Shown one piece after another: positions 7,697 to 16,602 of a DNA stretch of 64,000 nt. Positions within the stretch are counted from its first letter, which is position 1; each line of letters begins with the position of its first letter. Source of the stretch: Haloplasma contractile (GTDB taxonomy: Bacteria; Bacillota_I; Bacilli_A; Haloplasmatales; Haloplasmataceae). The stretch lies in the NCBI GenBank assembly GCA_016841945.1, contig JAENYC010000012.1, forward strand, positions 1-64,000. The letters are read 5' to 3'. Both the position numbers and the translations under genes were made by a program. Under the pieces are notes generated by a model. The model was not told where the DNA came from and made no database searches. It saw nothing but the letters and a program-made list of their open reading frames with translations.

Positions 7697-8991
7697 ATGC
7701 AATCATCCTCCTTCACTTGATTTTTCTTATTTAATAATGCAACTATTTTTTTATACTCATTTATACATTCATGATTATTATGATTCTGTTCTAAAAAACT
7801 TGCATACTCTCTCCTTACACGAATTTCTAATGATTTATTATTATTTATGCAATAAGGAATGAACTCTCTTTTATATGTAAGTAATTTATCTTGAATATCT
7901 TTTTTATTCAATTTATAATCATAATATTTAATATAAAATTTGTGTTTTTCATCGTTTTTTACAATAGATTTCAACATCAAAAAATACTTATATGCCTCTT
8001 TAAACCTTGATAGATTGATTAATAAATCTATATATTCAATGTATACATTAAATAATATTCTATCATTATTTGGATAATCATTAATTAATTCAAGTAATGC
8101 ATTTTCTGCTTTTTTTATTAAGTTAGATTTTTTATATAAAAATGCTAAATTAATCTTGCTGATTTTAATCATATTTGTATAATTATTTTGACTTGCTATA
8201 AAGTATATTTTCTCATAAAGTTTTAATCCTTTATCTGGAAACCATCTACTCATTTTAATCGCAATCAATATTTGACATTGTAATGATCGGTAAACGTTAT
8301 GGTTTATAGTAAATATTTTCTCAGCTTCTTCAGCATATTCTATACTTTTTAAATCATTGTGTAATTTACCTTGAATCCAAGCATACTTGTATAGAATCAT
8401 TGGTCGTATAAAACTAAATCGATCTTTTAGTTTTATCGCCAAATTTAAAATTTCTTCAGCGTCGTTATAATTTTTACAACACATTTGATAAGAAGCTAAA
8501 TTCTCAAGATACAATAATAATTCTTCATTATTAAAATGTATTTGTTGAGAATGTAATTTTTTTATGAGAGGTTTTACCTCATTAATCTTTTGATGATAGA
8601 TTAGGTAAATAAAGTTGTATAGCTCTATATGTATATCAAAACCATTTTTAATATTTTGATATTCTAATTCAACTAATCGATCATTTTTATATTCTATCGC
8701 AGTTAAAAACCGGTTTATAACTTCTTTGTTAATAGATGACAAATTTTTAGGAATAGGTTTATTTAATTTCTTTAAAATCTTGTTGACATACACATCAGAT
8801 GGGTCCACTTTATTACTTTCAATACGACTGTAATAAGAAACTGAACAAATATCTTTACATACCGATACTTGCTTCAATCCTTGAGCTAACCTTTCTTTTC
8901 TGATGTATGCTCCAATTGTGGGTTTTTTAACCTTTAGATTTTGATTGTTAATACGATAAAATACTGCCTTTTCAGAAATTTTTAAGTTCAT
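7693..8991 (-). CDS. HTH-TPR regulator, candidate RNPP-type peptide receptor
   Basis: A 432-residue protein with an XRE-type helix-turn-helix at residues about 26-78 (IGAYIRKERLAQGLKQVSV ... YYSRIESNKVDPSD) followed by an all-helical, TPR-like region to about residue 425 (for example the pairs around YNDAEEILNLAIKLKDR, YAEEAEKIF and KKAENALLELINDY). This domain order and length match the RNPP family (NprR, PlcR, AimR, Rap-like), in which TPRs bind a small imported peptide. The next gene, overlapping by 4 bases, encodes a small exported-type peptide. Codon use and composition match the neighbourhood. The targets are unknown; autoregulation of the pair is likely from family behaviour. Confidence 0.75.
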   Translation of the reverse strand: MNLKISEKAVFYRINNQNLKVKKPTIGAYIRKERLAQGLKQVSVCKDICSVSYYSRIESNKVDPSDVYVNKILKKLNKPIPKNLSSINKEVINRFLTAIEYKNDRLVELEYQNIKNGFDIHIELYNFIYLIYHQKINEVKPLIKKLHSQQIHFNNEELLLYLENLASYQMCCKNYNDAEEILNLAIKLKDRFSFIRPMILYKYAWIQGKLHNDLKSIEYAEEAEKIFTINHNVYRSLQCQILIAIKMSRWFPDKGLKLYEKIYFIASQNNYTNMIKISKINLAFLYKKSNLIKKAENALLELINDYPNNDRILFNVYIEYIDLLINLSRFKEAYKYFLMLKSIVKNDEKHKFYIKYYDYKLNKKDIQDKLLTYKREFIPYCINNNKSLEIRVRREYASFLEQNHNNHECINEYKKIVALLNKKNQVKEDDCI

Positions 8992-9144
8992 GAACTTTTC
9001 ACCCTATTCTATTTTATCAAAATATATCATAAAGTAATAAACCTTTTTATTTGCACAAATTAATATAACAAAAAATTTGTCAATTAAGTATAAAAAAGCG
9101 ATAAATAGTCTTCCTAATGTCAAAAAATTTACCACTAAAATAAT

Positions 9145-9171
9145 AAAAAGCTCGCTTATTACGAACTTTTT
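9145..9171 (-). terminator. pheST terminator
   Basis: AAAAAGCTCG and CGAACTTTTT pair with one wobble around a 7-nt loop; on the minus strand it ends in CTTTTTATTATTTT, 16 bp after the pheT stop. Confidence 0.7.
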
Positions 9172-9186
9172 ATTAATCATTATTTA

Positions 9187-11589
9187 TTATTTGCGCAAAA
9201 TTGCATCAAATTTATCTTCTAGACAAGATATTATACTTTCATATCTGTCATTTACTTCTTCATCTGTCAATGTCTTTTCAATATTTTCAAACACTAATGA
9301 AAATGCGATTGATTTCTTATTCTCTTCAATATGCTCTCCTTGATATACATCAAATACTTCTACAGATTTTAATATTCCTTTTCCTTGATTAATAATCGCA
9401 TCTTCAAGGGTTTTTGCTGTTATATCTTCATCTACTATAACAGCGATATCTCTTGTTACAGAAGGATACTTAGAAATGGTTTGATAATGCACTTCTTCTT
9501 GTTCTTTACTATATATTGCATCCAAATTAATCTCAAACACATAGGTTTCTTTTATACCATAATCTTTTTGAGTATTTGGATGAACTTGACCTAAAATTCC
9601 TATAATTTCATCATGAAGCATAATATTAGCTGTTCTCATTGGATGAAAATCTTCTGTAACATCTGTATTTTGAACAAAAGATACTTGATTTAAAATGTTT
9701 AACTTTTTAAATAAATTTTCCAATATTCCTTTGACATAGAAGAAATCAACCTTTATTTCTTGTTTTTGCCATTTAGTTGATGATACCACCCCTGTACAAG
9801 CCCCACTTAATAAATTCATCTCTTGAGGCATATCCTTTTTGAATCCATATCTTTTACCTATTTCGAATAATAATACATCAGACAAATTACGCGCATGATT
9901 ATAACTTACAATTTCAATTAAATTACTGATTAATCCATTGATCATCACTGAATGTATTTCACTCATTGGTTTTAATAGCTTAATTGGTTTTAAATTATCT
10001 TGTATATGTTTAAATCGGTTAACCTGGTTTTCATCCATAAGTGAATAAGTCATGACTTCATTCATACCACAAGCTAATAATGTGCGTCTAATTAATCGTT
10101 CCATTTTTTGTTGAGTTGTAAATCCACCAACTGTTTCTGTTTGTGGTAATGTCTTATTAAGATGGTGATAGCCATGTATACGTATTATTTCTTCTATTAA
10201 ATCTTCAGGAATTGTAATATCCGGTCTTCTTGAAGGCACTGTTACTACAAAGGAACCATCTAACACCACAAAATCAAACTTTAATCTTCTGAAAACATCA
10301 ATGACATCATTTTCTGATAATTGAATTCCTAAGACATGATTTATTTTTTCTAAACTAATTTTCACTAATTTTTCATTTTCTTCCAAATTTGAATCCATTG
10401 ACAATTGATCATCAATTTCTCCTGATGCGATATCTTTAAGTAATTGACAAGCTCTATTTAAAGCATATAAAGTACGATTTGGATCAACTTGTTTTTCATA
10501 TCTAAGACTCGCTTCACTTTTTAAATCTAACCTTTTATACGTTTTTCTAATGGTTATTGGATCAAAAACAGCACTTTCTAATAATACATCCGTTGAATTA
10601 TCATCAATTTCTGTATTTAAGCCCCCCATTACTCCAGCTAATGCAATTGGTCTTTTACCATCAGTGATCACTAAATCTGTAGGTAATAAGGTTCTTTTAA
10701 CATTATCTAAAGTGTGGATGGTCTCATTCTTTTTAGCATTTCTAACTAATATTTCTTGGCTATTTATTTTATTTAAATCAAAAGCGTGAAGCGGTTGACC
10801 TAATTCTAACATCACATAATTTGTTACATCTACCACATTATTAATTGGTCTTATACCACAAGCGATTAATATTGATTGAAGCCATTGAGGAGATTTATGA
10901 ACTTTTACATTTTTAATTTTTTTAGCATAATACAAAGAACAATCATTAGATTTAATTCTCACTTTAAAATGAGGATCTTTAGAAAAAGGGACATTTTCTC
11001 CAAATGGTTTTTTAAAATCTTTATCTAATATTGCACCTACTTCATAGGCGATGCCTAACATTGATAAACAATCAGAACGATTTGGTGTTAAGCCTAATTC
11101 TAAAATCGTATCATCAAAGCCTAAATAAGATATCGCATCTGTACCCACTTTGGCATCATCGTCTAAAACAGCAATACCCTCTTGAAAAGCTTGTGGGACA
11201 AACTTATTTTCTATTCCTAGTTCCTTCATAGAACATATCATACCGTGTGATTCAACCCCACGTAATTTAGCTTTTTTAATTTTCATACCACCAGGAAGTA
11301 CCGCACCAATCTTAGATACAACAACCTTTTGTCCTTTTTCAACATTAGGTGCTCCACATACAATTTGAACGACTTCTTCACCAATATCTACCATACAGAC
11401 ACTTAATTTATCTGCTTTAGGATGCTTTGTCTTCTCTAATACTTTACCTACCACACAATTTGTGACTTCTGTTAGAGGATAAACTTTTTCTACTTCAATA
11501 CCAGATAAAGTAATTTTTTTAGCTAATTCATCTGGATTTATATGATCTAAATCAATAAATTTCTTTAACCAGTTTATAGATAATAACAT
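9187..11589 (-). CDS. pheT: Phenylalanyl-tRNA synthetase beta subunit
   Basis: PheT, 800 residues, the normal bacterial length. With PheS it forms the (alpha-beta)2 enzyme charging tRNA-Phe. In order: an EMAP/tRNA-binding OB domain (about 40-150, with GKVLEKTKHPKADKLSVC), the B3/B4 editing domain (about 210-390, with RPINNVVDVTNYVM and HAFD), B5 (about 405-475), the catalytic-like core (about 490-680), and the C-terminal FDX-ACB anticodon domain (about 705-800, starting YHYQTISKYPSVTRDIAV without the first residue certain). It follows pheS by 10 bp with AAGGAGG before ATG. Confidence 0.97.
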   Translation of the reverse strand: MLLSINWLKKFIDLDHINPDELAKKITLSGIEVEKVYPLTEVTNCVVGKVLEKTKHPKADKLSVCMVDIGEEVVQIVCGAPNVEKGQKVVVSKIGAVLPGGMKIKKAKLRGVESHGMICSMKELGIENKFVPQAFQEGIAVLDDDAKVGTDAISYLGFDDTILELGLTPNRSDCLSMLGIAYEVGAILDKDFKKPFGENVPFSKDPHFKVRIKSNDCSLYYAKKIKNVKVHKSPQWLQSILIACGIRPINNVVDVTNYVMLELGQPLHAFDLNKINSQEILVRNAKKNETIHTLDNVKRTLLPTDLVITDGKRPIALAGVMGGLNTEIDDNSTDVLLESAVFDPITIRKTYKRLDLKSEASLRYEKQVDPNRTLYALNRACQLLKDIASGEIDDQLSMDSNLEENEKLVKISLEKINHVLGIQLSENDVIDVFRRLKFDFVVLDGSFVVTVPSRRPDITIPEDLIEEIIRIHGYHHLNKTLPQTETVGGFTTQQKMERLIRRTLLACGMNEVMTYSLMDENQVNRFKHIQDNLKPIKLLKPMSEIHSVMINGLISNLIEIVSYNHARNLSDVLLFEIGKRYGFKKDMPQEMNLLSGACTGVVSSTKWQKQEIKVDFFYVKGILENLFKKLNILNQVSFVQNTDVTEDFHPMRTANIMLHDEIIGILGQVHPNTQKDYGIKETYVFEINLDAIYSKEQEEVHYQTISKYPSVTRDIAVIVDEDITAKTLEDAIINQGKGILKSVEVFDVYQGEHIEENKKSIAFSLVFENIEKTLTDEEVNDRYESIISCLEDKFDAILRK

Positions 11590-11599
11590 GTTTGCCTCC

Positions 11600-12637
11600 T
11601 TAATATTTTAAATTAAATTGACGATTAAACCGTAAATCATTTGTATAAAACTGTCTAATATCATCAATTCCATATTTTAACATTGCAATTCTTTCTGGCC
11701 CTATTCCAAAGGCAAATCCTTGATATTTATTAGGGTCAAAACCTCCCATTCCTAATACATTAGGATGAACCATACCAGCACCTAATATTTCAATATATCC
11801 ACTGTGTTTACACATTGAGCACCCTTTACCTTTACATTTCGCACAGGTCACATCCACTTCTACACTTGGTTCTGTAAATGGGAAAAAGGATGGACGAAAT
11901 CTAATTTCACGATCTTCGCCAAATACTTTCTTTACATAAAACTCTAATGTTCCTTTTAAATCAGACATCGTGACATCTTCACCAATTACCAAACCTTCAA
12001 TTTGTAAGAATTGATGTGAATGCGTGGCATCATCATCATCTCTTCGATACACTTTTCCAGGACAAATAATTTTAACCGGGCCTACTCCGTTATATTCTAA
12101 CATTGTACGAGCTTGAACAGGCGATGTATGGGTTCTAAGTAATAATTCTTCCGTAATATAAAATGTATCTTGCATATCACGAGCAGGATGGTCTTTCGGT
12201 AGATTTAACATCTCAAAGTTATAATGATCTGTCTCTACCTCAGGACCTGTTGCGATTGTATATCCCATTCCTACAAATATATCTTCAATTTCTTCAATGA
12301 TTTGATTGGTTAAATGCATGGTACCTAATGGTGGTTTAAAAGATGGAAGGGTCACATCAATCGCTTCTTTTTTTAACTTTTTCTCAAGCATTTGTTTTTC
12401 AAGTTTTTTTGTTTTAGCATCAATTGCCTCTAATATATCATTTTTAGTTTCATTAGAAACTTGTCCAAGTACTTTTCGTTGTTCTTTGTCTAAATCTTTC
12501 ATCACTTTCATCGCATCTTGAATAGGTCCCTTTTTTCCAAGATATTTAACTCTTAAAAGATTAAGTTGTTTTAAATCCTGGCATTCATTAATTTCACATA
12601 AAGCATTTTTACAGATATCTTTTAATTTTTCTAACAT
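11600..12637 (-). CDS. pheS: Phenylalanyl-tRNA synthetase alpha subunit
   Basis: PheS, 345 residues, carrying the class II catalytic core. It has an N-terminal coiled coil (about 1-85) that binds tRNA, then the catalytic domain with motif 2 region [11 protein letters not shown] and [13 protein letters not shown], the [13 protein letters not shown] segment, a Cys cluster [12 protein letters not shown] (typical of Firmicute PheS), and motif 3 [13 protein letters not shown]. It is the first gene of pheST and is controlled by the T-box leader just upstream. Confidence 0.97.
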   Translation of the reverse strand: MLEKLKDICKNALCEINECQDLKQLNLLRVKYLGKKGPIQDAMKVMKDLDKEQRKVLGQVSNETKNDILEAIDAKTKKLEKQMLEKKLKKEAIDVTLPSFKPPLGTMHLTNQIIEEIEDIFVGMGYTIATGPEVETDHYNFEMLNLPKDHPARDMQDTFYITEELLLRTHTSPVQARTMLEYNGVGPVKIICPGKVYRRDDDDATHSHQFLQIEGLVIGEDVTMSDLKGTLEFYVKKVFGEDREIRFRPSFFPFTEPSVEVDVTCAKCKGKGCSMCKHSGYIEILGAGMVHPNVLGMGGFDPNKYQGFAFGIGPERIAMLKYGIDDIRQFYTNDLRFNRQFNLKY

Positions 12638-12667
12638 AATATCACCTTTCTTTATTAAATAATAAAA

Positions 12668-12890
12668 ACGCCCTTAAAATAAGGACGTCTATAAACGTGG
12701 TACCACCTTAATTGTGAACAACAAGTTCACCACTCGACATTGATAACGGTTTTCCCGGATGTGATTAGCATCACTCTAAAGGTGAATTCATTAGTCTTTA
12801 TTATAAGTATACTTTCAGTCAAGGTATACTATTCCTAAATAATCAGTGTCTAATTACTACTCCTTTGTCATCATTTTAGTTTATTAACAA
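12668..12890 (-). promoter_or_regulatory. Phenylalanine T-box leader of pheST
   Basis: On the minus strand the antiterminator bulge AAGGTGGTACCACG lies at 12710-12697 and matches the T-box consensus. It is followed by an intrinsic terminator (ACGTCCTTAT / AAGGGCGTTTTTATT, 12688-12664). A plausible specifier is UUC (Phe) in GAAUUCACC, with UUC at 12786-12784. Uncharged tRNA-Phe would pair with both sites and permit transcription of pheST. Confidence 0.92.
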
Positions 12891-12891
12891 T

Positions 12892-12920
12892 ATTATACTA
12901 CAGTTTTTTTTAAAAATCAA
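12892..12920 (-). promoter_or_regulatory. Sigma-A promoter of pheST
   Basis: TTGATT, 17 bp, TATAAT on the minus strand. The -35 box overlaps the end of the coat-protein gene, so pheST has its own start independent of that gene. Confidence 0.75.
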
Positions 12921-13135
12921 TATTGGCAACAACTTCCACATTGAATATCCTGACAAACTTGTTCTTGTGAACATGTATATCTTGGTACGTAATGATGTCT
13001 ACAAATCTGATGATTAACAATATGTGTATGAACAGGGCATACATGGCACAAATCTACACAATTATAACGATGTATCACTCTACATTTTGGTTGAATTCTT
13101 GGCATACAACAGCAATTAGGTTGCATATTAAACAC
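12917..13135 (-). CDS. CotD-like Cys/His-rich spore coat protein
   Basis: A 72-residue protein rich in Cys, His, Tyr and Pro (MFNMQPNCCCMPRIQPKC at the start, SCCQY at the end). The alternation of Cys/His pairs with HIVNHQICRHHYVPR resembles B. subtilis CotD, an inner-coat protein (VNHQHFQHVHYFPH). GTG at 13135 is the best start: GGGGGGTG lies 8 nt upstream, while the internal ATG at 13126 is too far away. A CATAGTATA -10-like box lies upstream. Cys-rich composition suits disulphide or metal cross-linking in the coat. The family assignment rests on composition and short motifs. Confidence 0.65.
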   Translation of the reverse strand: MFNMQPNCCCMPRIQPKCRVIHRYNCVDLCHVCPVHTHIVNHQICRHHYVPRYTCSQEQVCQDIQCGSCCQY

Positions 13136-13170
13136 TTACGTCACCCCCCTAATATAATACGAGTCATTAC

Positions 13171-13179
13171 TATACTATG
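13171..13179 (-). promoter_or_regulatory. Possible sigma-K/sigma-E -10 box for the CotD-like gene
   Basis: CATAGTATA on the minus strand fits CATANNNTA, the -10 consensus of mother-cell sigma factors, about 36 bp before the start codon. I cannot find a convincing -35 element. Confidence 0.35.
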
Positions 13180-13217
13180 TAAATAATGAAAACCTCCTTA
13201 TAACAAATGCCCCAATA

Positions 13218-13895
13218 TCAATATTTATTTAAATTCTTTCGAACTGATGAATGATTAGGATAAATTTTATCTAATAACTCATAAAATTTTTTCCCATGAT
13301 GATGATGAATGAGATGACTTAATTCATGATAAATAACGTAATCGATTCTCTCTATATTATATTTTATCAGATGACTATTTAAGTTTATTTGATTTTTGTT
13401 GTAATAACAAGTTCCAAACCTTGTTTTCATCTTTCGTATCGAAAGGTTTGGATATTTAACATGATAAAACTGATTAAAGTGTTTAAAACAATGCTTAAAC
13501 CGCTGAGGTAATAATATCTTTGCTTCTTGTTTGTAAAATAAATCGATTGTATCAGATTTAGATAAATTTGTATAAAATACAATTTCTTTATGTTTTATAT
13601 CATATTCAAAATGCGTATGATTGATGAAGATGATTTCATATATTTTACCTAAATATGCCAATTGATGACTTAACAGTGCTCGTTGTTTTTTATTATGAAC
13701 CATTTTTTCTATTTTATCTTGATTTTTTAATATTAAATTTTTTAACTGTTTAATTGGTGTAAAGTGATTGGTATTAACTACAATATTGAATTGTTCATCA
13801 ATACGAATATATGTATTTTTATTGTTTTTCCGATTGATAATCACTTTATATATTTTATTATTAATTATTATGTCGTTAAATTCCTTTTTTATCAT
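13218..13895 (-). CDS. YgjP-type (DUF45) zinc metallopeptidase
   Basis: A 225-residue protein of the YgjP/DUF45 family (M48-related, SprT-like). The N-terminal half is a beta-rich domain (about 1-90). The C-terminal half has the zinc motif HELSHLIHHHHGKKF (HExxH with a following His and Glu), preceded by the family block MKTRFGTCYYNKNQINLNSHL. No signal peptide or membrane helix, so it is probably cytoplasmic. The substrate is unknown. It diverges from sspI, with 62 bp between the starts. Confidence 0.85.
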   Translation of the reverse strand: MIKKEFNDIIINNKIYKVIINRKNNKNTYIRIDEQFNIVVNTNHFTPIKQLKNLILKNQDKIEKMVHNKKQRALLSHQLAYLGKIYEIIFINHTHFEYDIKHKEIVFYTNLSKSDTIDLFYKQEAKILLPQRFKHCFKHFNQFYHVKYPNLSIRKMKTRFGTCYYNKNQINLNSHLIKYNIERIDYVIYHELSHLIHHHHGKKFYELLDKIYPNHSSVRKNLNKY

Positions 13896-13957
13896 TTTTT
13901 ACCCCTTATGTATAAAATAAACAATAATTTAAACACTATATTTAGGAGGTTGATACG

Positions 13958-14164
13958 ATGGATGTAAACATTAGACGTGCTGTTTTACAAAACATGAATA
14001 AATCAACATTTGATGATGTTAAGTCAACTGTAGATGATGCAATATCAAGTGGTGAAGAAAAGATGTTACCTGGATTGGGTGTATTATTTGAAGTATTATA
14101 TAATACAAGTGATAATCAAGGTAAACAAAATATACTAAATCAACTTGTTCAAGGATTACAATAA
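13958..14164 (+). CDS. sspI: Small acid-soluble spore protein SspI
   Basis: A 68-residue SASP of the SspI family, found only in spore formers; it is a minor forespore protein. The diagnostic block is AISSGEEKMLPGLGVLFEV (about residues 29-47), nearly identical to B. subtilis SspI, and the N-terminus MDVNIRRAVLQNM also matches. A strong ribosome site TAGGAGG precedes ATG. In B. subtilis sspI lies beside ysgA and pheST, as it does here. Expression in the forespore under sigma-G is expected; a GTATA...CACTATA pair upstream is only a weak candidate promoter. Confidence 0.95.
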   Translation: MDVNIRRAVLQNMNKSTFDDVKSTVDDAISSGEEKMLPGLGVLFEVLYNTSDNQGKQNILNQLVQGLQ

Positions 14165-14170
14165 TTTTAA

Positions 14171-14196
14171 AACCAACACAATCTGTGTTGGTTTTT
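14171..14196 (+). terminator. sspI terminator
   Basis: AACCAACACA-ATC-TGTGTTGGTT stem followed by TTTT. The glycerophosphodiesterase gene converges on it from the other side and ends 3 bp beyond. Confidence 0.85.
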
Positions 14197-14198
14197 TA

Positions 14199-15236
14199 TT
14201 ATAAACCTAGTTCTTCATACACTTCTTTTAAATAATCCGGTCTATCGGTTATAATACCATCTACTCCCATATTAATTAACTTTTTCATCATTTCTTTATC
14301 ATTTACCGTCCAGTACTGAACAGCCATATTATGTCGATGTGCATCGTCAATAATATGTTGTTTAACTAAAGCTGTATAATATACATCATTTTCCTCATCA
14401 TACGTTGTCAATTGAGACCGAAGAAGTCCTGGTACTTTTTCAACTAAATTACGCTGTGATTCGGTTAAATCATCCTTGATTGGTAGTAATAATGCACCAT
14501 CTTTAGGGCGATAAAAGAAATCAATTCGAAGTAAAGAAAAGATGACAAAATTAAAAGAATCTTTCGTTGCAGTCGAAGTCATCACAGTATTATTAGATTC
14601 TTCCTGAATTAAATGAGTTACTTTATCATCATATGAGGATACCATTACTTTATCTTTCATATTCTTATCCTCGATAAGGTCTAATAGAATATCAACTGCA
14701 TCTTTAAAAGTGTCTTCTCCACTATTTTCAACCGTATCCTTTAGTTCTAAAACATAATACTTATTAGGATAAGTATTAAATAAATACGCTAACTTAGCTG
14801 GTCTCATTTTTTCAAGTAATAAAGCATCTGGTGTTTCAAATGGCTTTTCATTATCTAAATTGACAAAATCTTTGGCAAAATTTGTTTTTTCTTGAATAAG
14901 TTCTGAATAGCTTAAATCCAAGATTCGTTTTTCTTCACCTAAATCGTTTATAATGGTGACATCATGATGAGAGATGAGTTGATTATCTTTTGTTAGACAT
15001 AAATCAATCTCAAATACATCATATCCTTCTTCATGTAATTGTTCAAACGAATAAATCGTATTTTCTGGATATAGTAATTTCGCACCACCATGTGGTATGA
15101 TAAGTGGTCTCTCTCCTTCTTGAATGATCCACGGATTTGTATCTGGATATTTAGGCGCAACAGGTATGACCTCTAAAAAAATTAAAACAGCAAAAATAAT
15201 TAATATAAAAATCAAAAGTGATTTCAGTACTTTCAT
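14199..15236 (-). CDS. Membrane-anchored glycerophosphodiester phosphodiesterase
   Basis: GDPD-family TIM-barrel enzyme, 345 residues. An N-terminal membrane helix (about 5-26) anchors it with the barrel probably outside the cell. Catalytic and metal residues are in place: IIPHGG (His49), YPENT (Glu58), FEIDLCLTKDNQLISHHD (Glu76, Asp78, His91), and the closing block GVDGIITDRPDYL. It would hydrolyse glycerophosphodiesters to glycerol 3-phosphate and an alcohol, for phospholipid or teichoic-acid turnover. It stands alone between two terminators. Confidence 0.9.
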   Translation of the reverse strand: MKVLKSLLIFILIIFAVLIFLEVIPVAPKYPDTNPWIIQEGERPLIIPHGGAKLLYPENTIYSFEQLHEEGYDVFEIDLCLTKDNQLISHHDVTIINDLGEEKRILDLSYSELIQEKTNFAKDFVNLDNEKPFETPDALLLEKMRPAKLAYLFNTYPNKYYVLELKDTVENSGEDTFKDAVDILLDLIEDKNMKDKVMVSSYDDKVTHLIQEESNNTVMTSTATKDSFNFVIFSLLRIDFFYRPKDGALLLPIKDDLTESQRNLVEKVPGLLRSQLTTYDEENDVYYTALVKQHIIDDAHRHNMAVQYWTVNDKEMMKKLINMGVDGIITDRPDYLKEVYEELGL

Positions 15237-15360
15237 ATTCTCACCTCAGTTTCTTAACGTATTTATTATATCATATCATGGTAAAAATAAAAGGTAAATG
15301 GAATTTCTATTAAAATCATAATTAACAGTATGATAATTCAAAAAATTACCTAAATATATA

Positions 15361-15392
15361 TTAAAATCACACGACGAAACGTGTGATTTTAA
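15361..15392 (-). terminator. Terminator of the M42 aminopeptidase gene
   Basis: TTAAAATCACACG and CGTGTGATTTTAA form a long stem; on the minus strand it ends in GATTTTAATATATATTT, 11 bp after the stop. Confidence 0.75.
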
Positions 15393-15402
15393 TATAAACA
15401 AA

Positions 15403-16488
15403 TTAATCAAAAGTAATATTATTAACAACATCTTTATTTAATCTCTTAATAACCTCAACAATTAACTTAACCGCATTTTCATAATCATCGCGATGAATCA
15501 TTGAAGTATGAGAATGAATATATCGTGATGGAATACACATTCCAATAGATGGGACTCCTTGATGGGTGACATGAATTGCTCCAGAATCTAAACCTCCACC
15601 ACTCATTGATTCAAATTGATATGGGATGTTTAACTCATTTGCGATATTTAACACAAATTCTCTTAATCCCTTATGGCCTACCATCGAAGCATCATATAAC
15701 ACGATTTGTGGACCCTTCCCTAATTCAGCATCAGCTTTATCTTTAACACCTGGTGTGTCTCCTGCAATTCCAACATCCGTTGCGATACATATATCTGGAT
15801 TCACTTTAAAACCAGAAGTTTTTGCGCCACGTAATCCAACTTCTTCTTGAACCGTTCCAACGCCATAAACTGTAGAAGGAATCTTTTCATTTTTTAATTG
15901 TTTTAATACATCTATCGCAATGGCACAACCAATTCTATTATCCCAGGCCTTAGCAAGTAAATATTTATCATTTGCCATCGTTCTAAACTCAATATATGGT
16001 GTTACCATATCTCCAGGTTTAATGCCTAATTTTTCAACTTCTTCTTTATTACTTACACCCAAATCGAAATACATCTCTTTAATATCCACTGGTTTTTTAC
16101 GGTCTTCAGCAGATAAGATATGTGGTGGCATTGAACCAATTACACCGTGATAAGTATCTCCTTTGCTTGTCGTGATGGTAACTTGTTGTGCAAGCATGAC
16201 TTGGTTCCACCATCCACCTAGAGTTTGAAATTTTATAAATCCCTTATCAGTGATTTTGGTTACCATAAAACCAATCTCATCCAAGTGTCCTGCGACTAAA
16301 ACCTTTGGTCCATCATCTTCACCATTTAATACACCAATAATTGAACCTAAATTATCATAGATAATTTCATCGGCATGTGGTTCTAAATACTTTTTCATGA
16401 CTAGACGTGCTTCTCTTTCATTGCCAGGGACACCATTAGCATCAGTCAACTCTTTTAACATTGTTAAAGTATCATCATAATTTGCCAT
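15403..16488 (-). CDS. M42-family metal-dependent aminopeptidase (YsdC/FrvX-like)
   Basis: M42 (tetrahedral TET) aminopeptidase, 361 residues. The dinuclear metal site is complete: His68 (GHLDEIGF), Asp183 (AWDNRIG), Glu215-Glu216 ([10 protein letters not shown]), Asp238 (ATDVG) and His325 (RYIHSHTS). The family often appears as 'endoglucanase M' or cellulase-like in older databases, but this is a peptidase fold acting on short peptides in the cytoplasm. It has AAAGGAGG before ATG and is monocistronic. Confidence 0.92.
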   Translation of the reverse strand: MANYDDTLTMLKELTDANGVPGNEREARLVMKKYLEPHADEIIYDNLGSIIGVLNGEDDGPKVLVAGHLDEIGFMVTKITDKGFIKFQTLGGWWNQVMLAQQVTITTSKGDTYHGVIGSMPPHILSAEDRKKPVDIKEMYFDLGVSNKEEVEKLGIKPGDMVTPYIEFRTMANDKYLLAKAWDNRIGCAIAIDVLKQLKNEKIPSTVYGVGTVQEEVGLRGAKTSGFKVNPDICIATDVGIAGDTPGVKDKADAELGKGPQIVLYDASMVGHKGLREFVLNIANELNIPYQFESMSGGGLDSGAIHVTHQGVPSIGMCIPSRYIHSHTSMIHRDDYENAVKLIVEVIKRLNKDVVNNITFD

Positions 16489-16560
16489 AATTTTCCTCCT
16501 TTATTAACCTAAGTCTATTATACCGATTTAATGATATAAATTCAAACTTTTTCACATAAA

Positions 16561-16590
16561 AAAATAAAGTCGAATCATCGACTTTATTTT
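16561..16590 (-). terminator. Terminator of the DUF445/HdeD-like operon
   Basis: AAAATAAAGTCGA-ATCA-TCGACTTTATTTT is a near perfect stem loop, ending in U-rich sequence on the minus strand, 13 bp after the HdeD-like gene. Confidence 0.8.
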
Positions 16591-16602
16591 ATGCATTATA
16601 TA

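Noticed and set aside
13188-13200. Ribosome-site-like TAAGGAGG upstream of the CotD-like gene
   Set aside because: It is followed only by an eight-codon frame; no gene can be supported.
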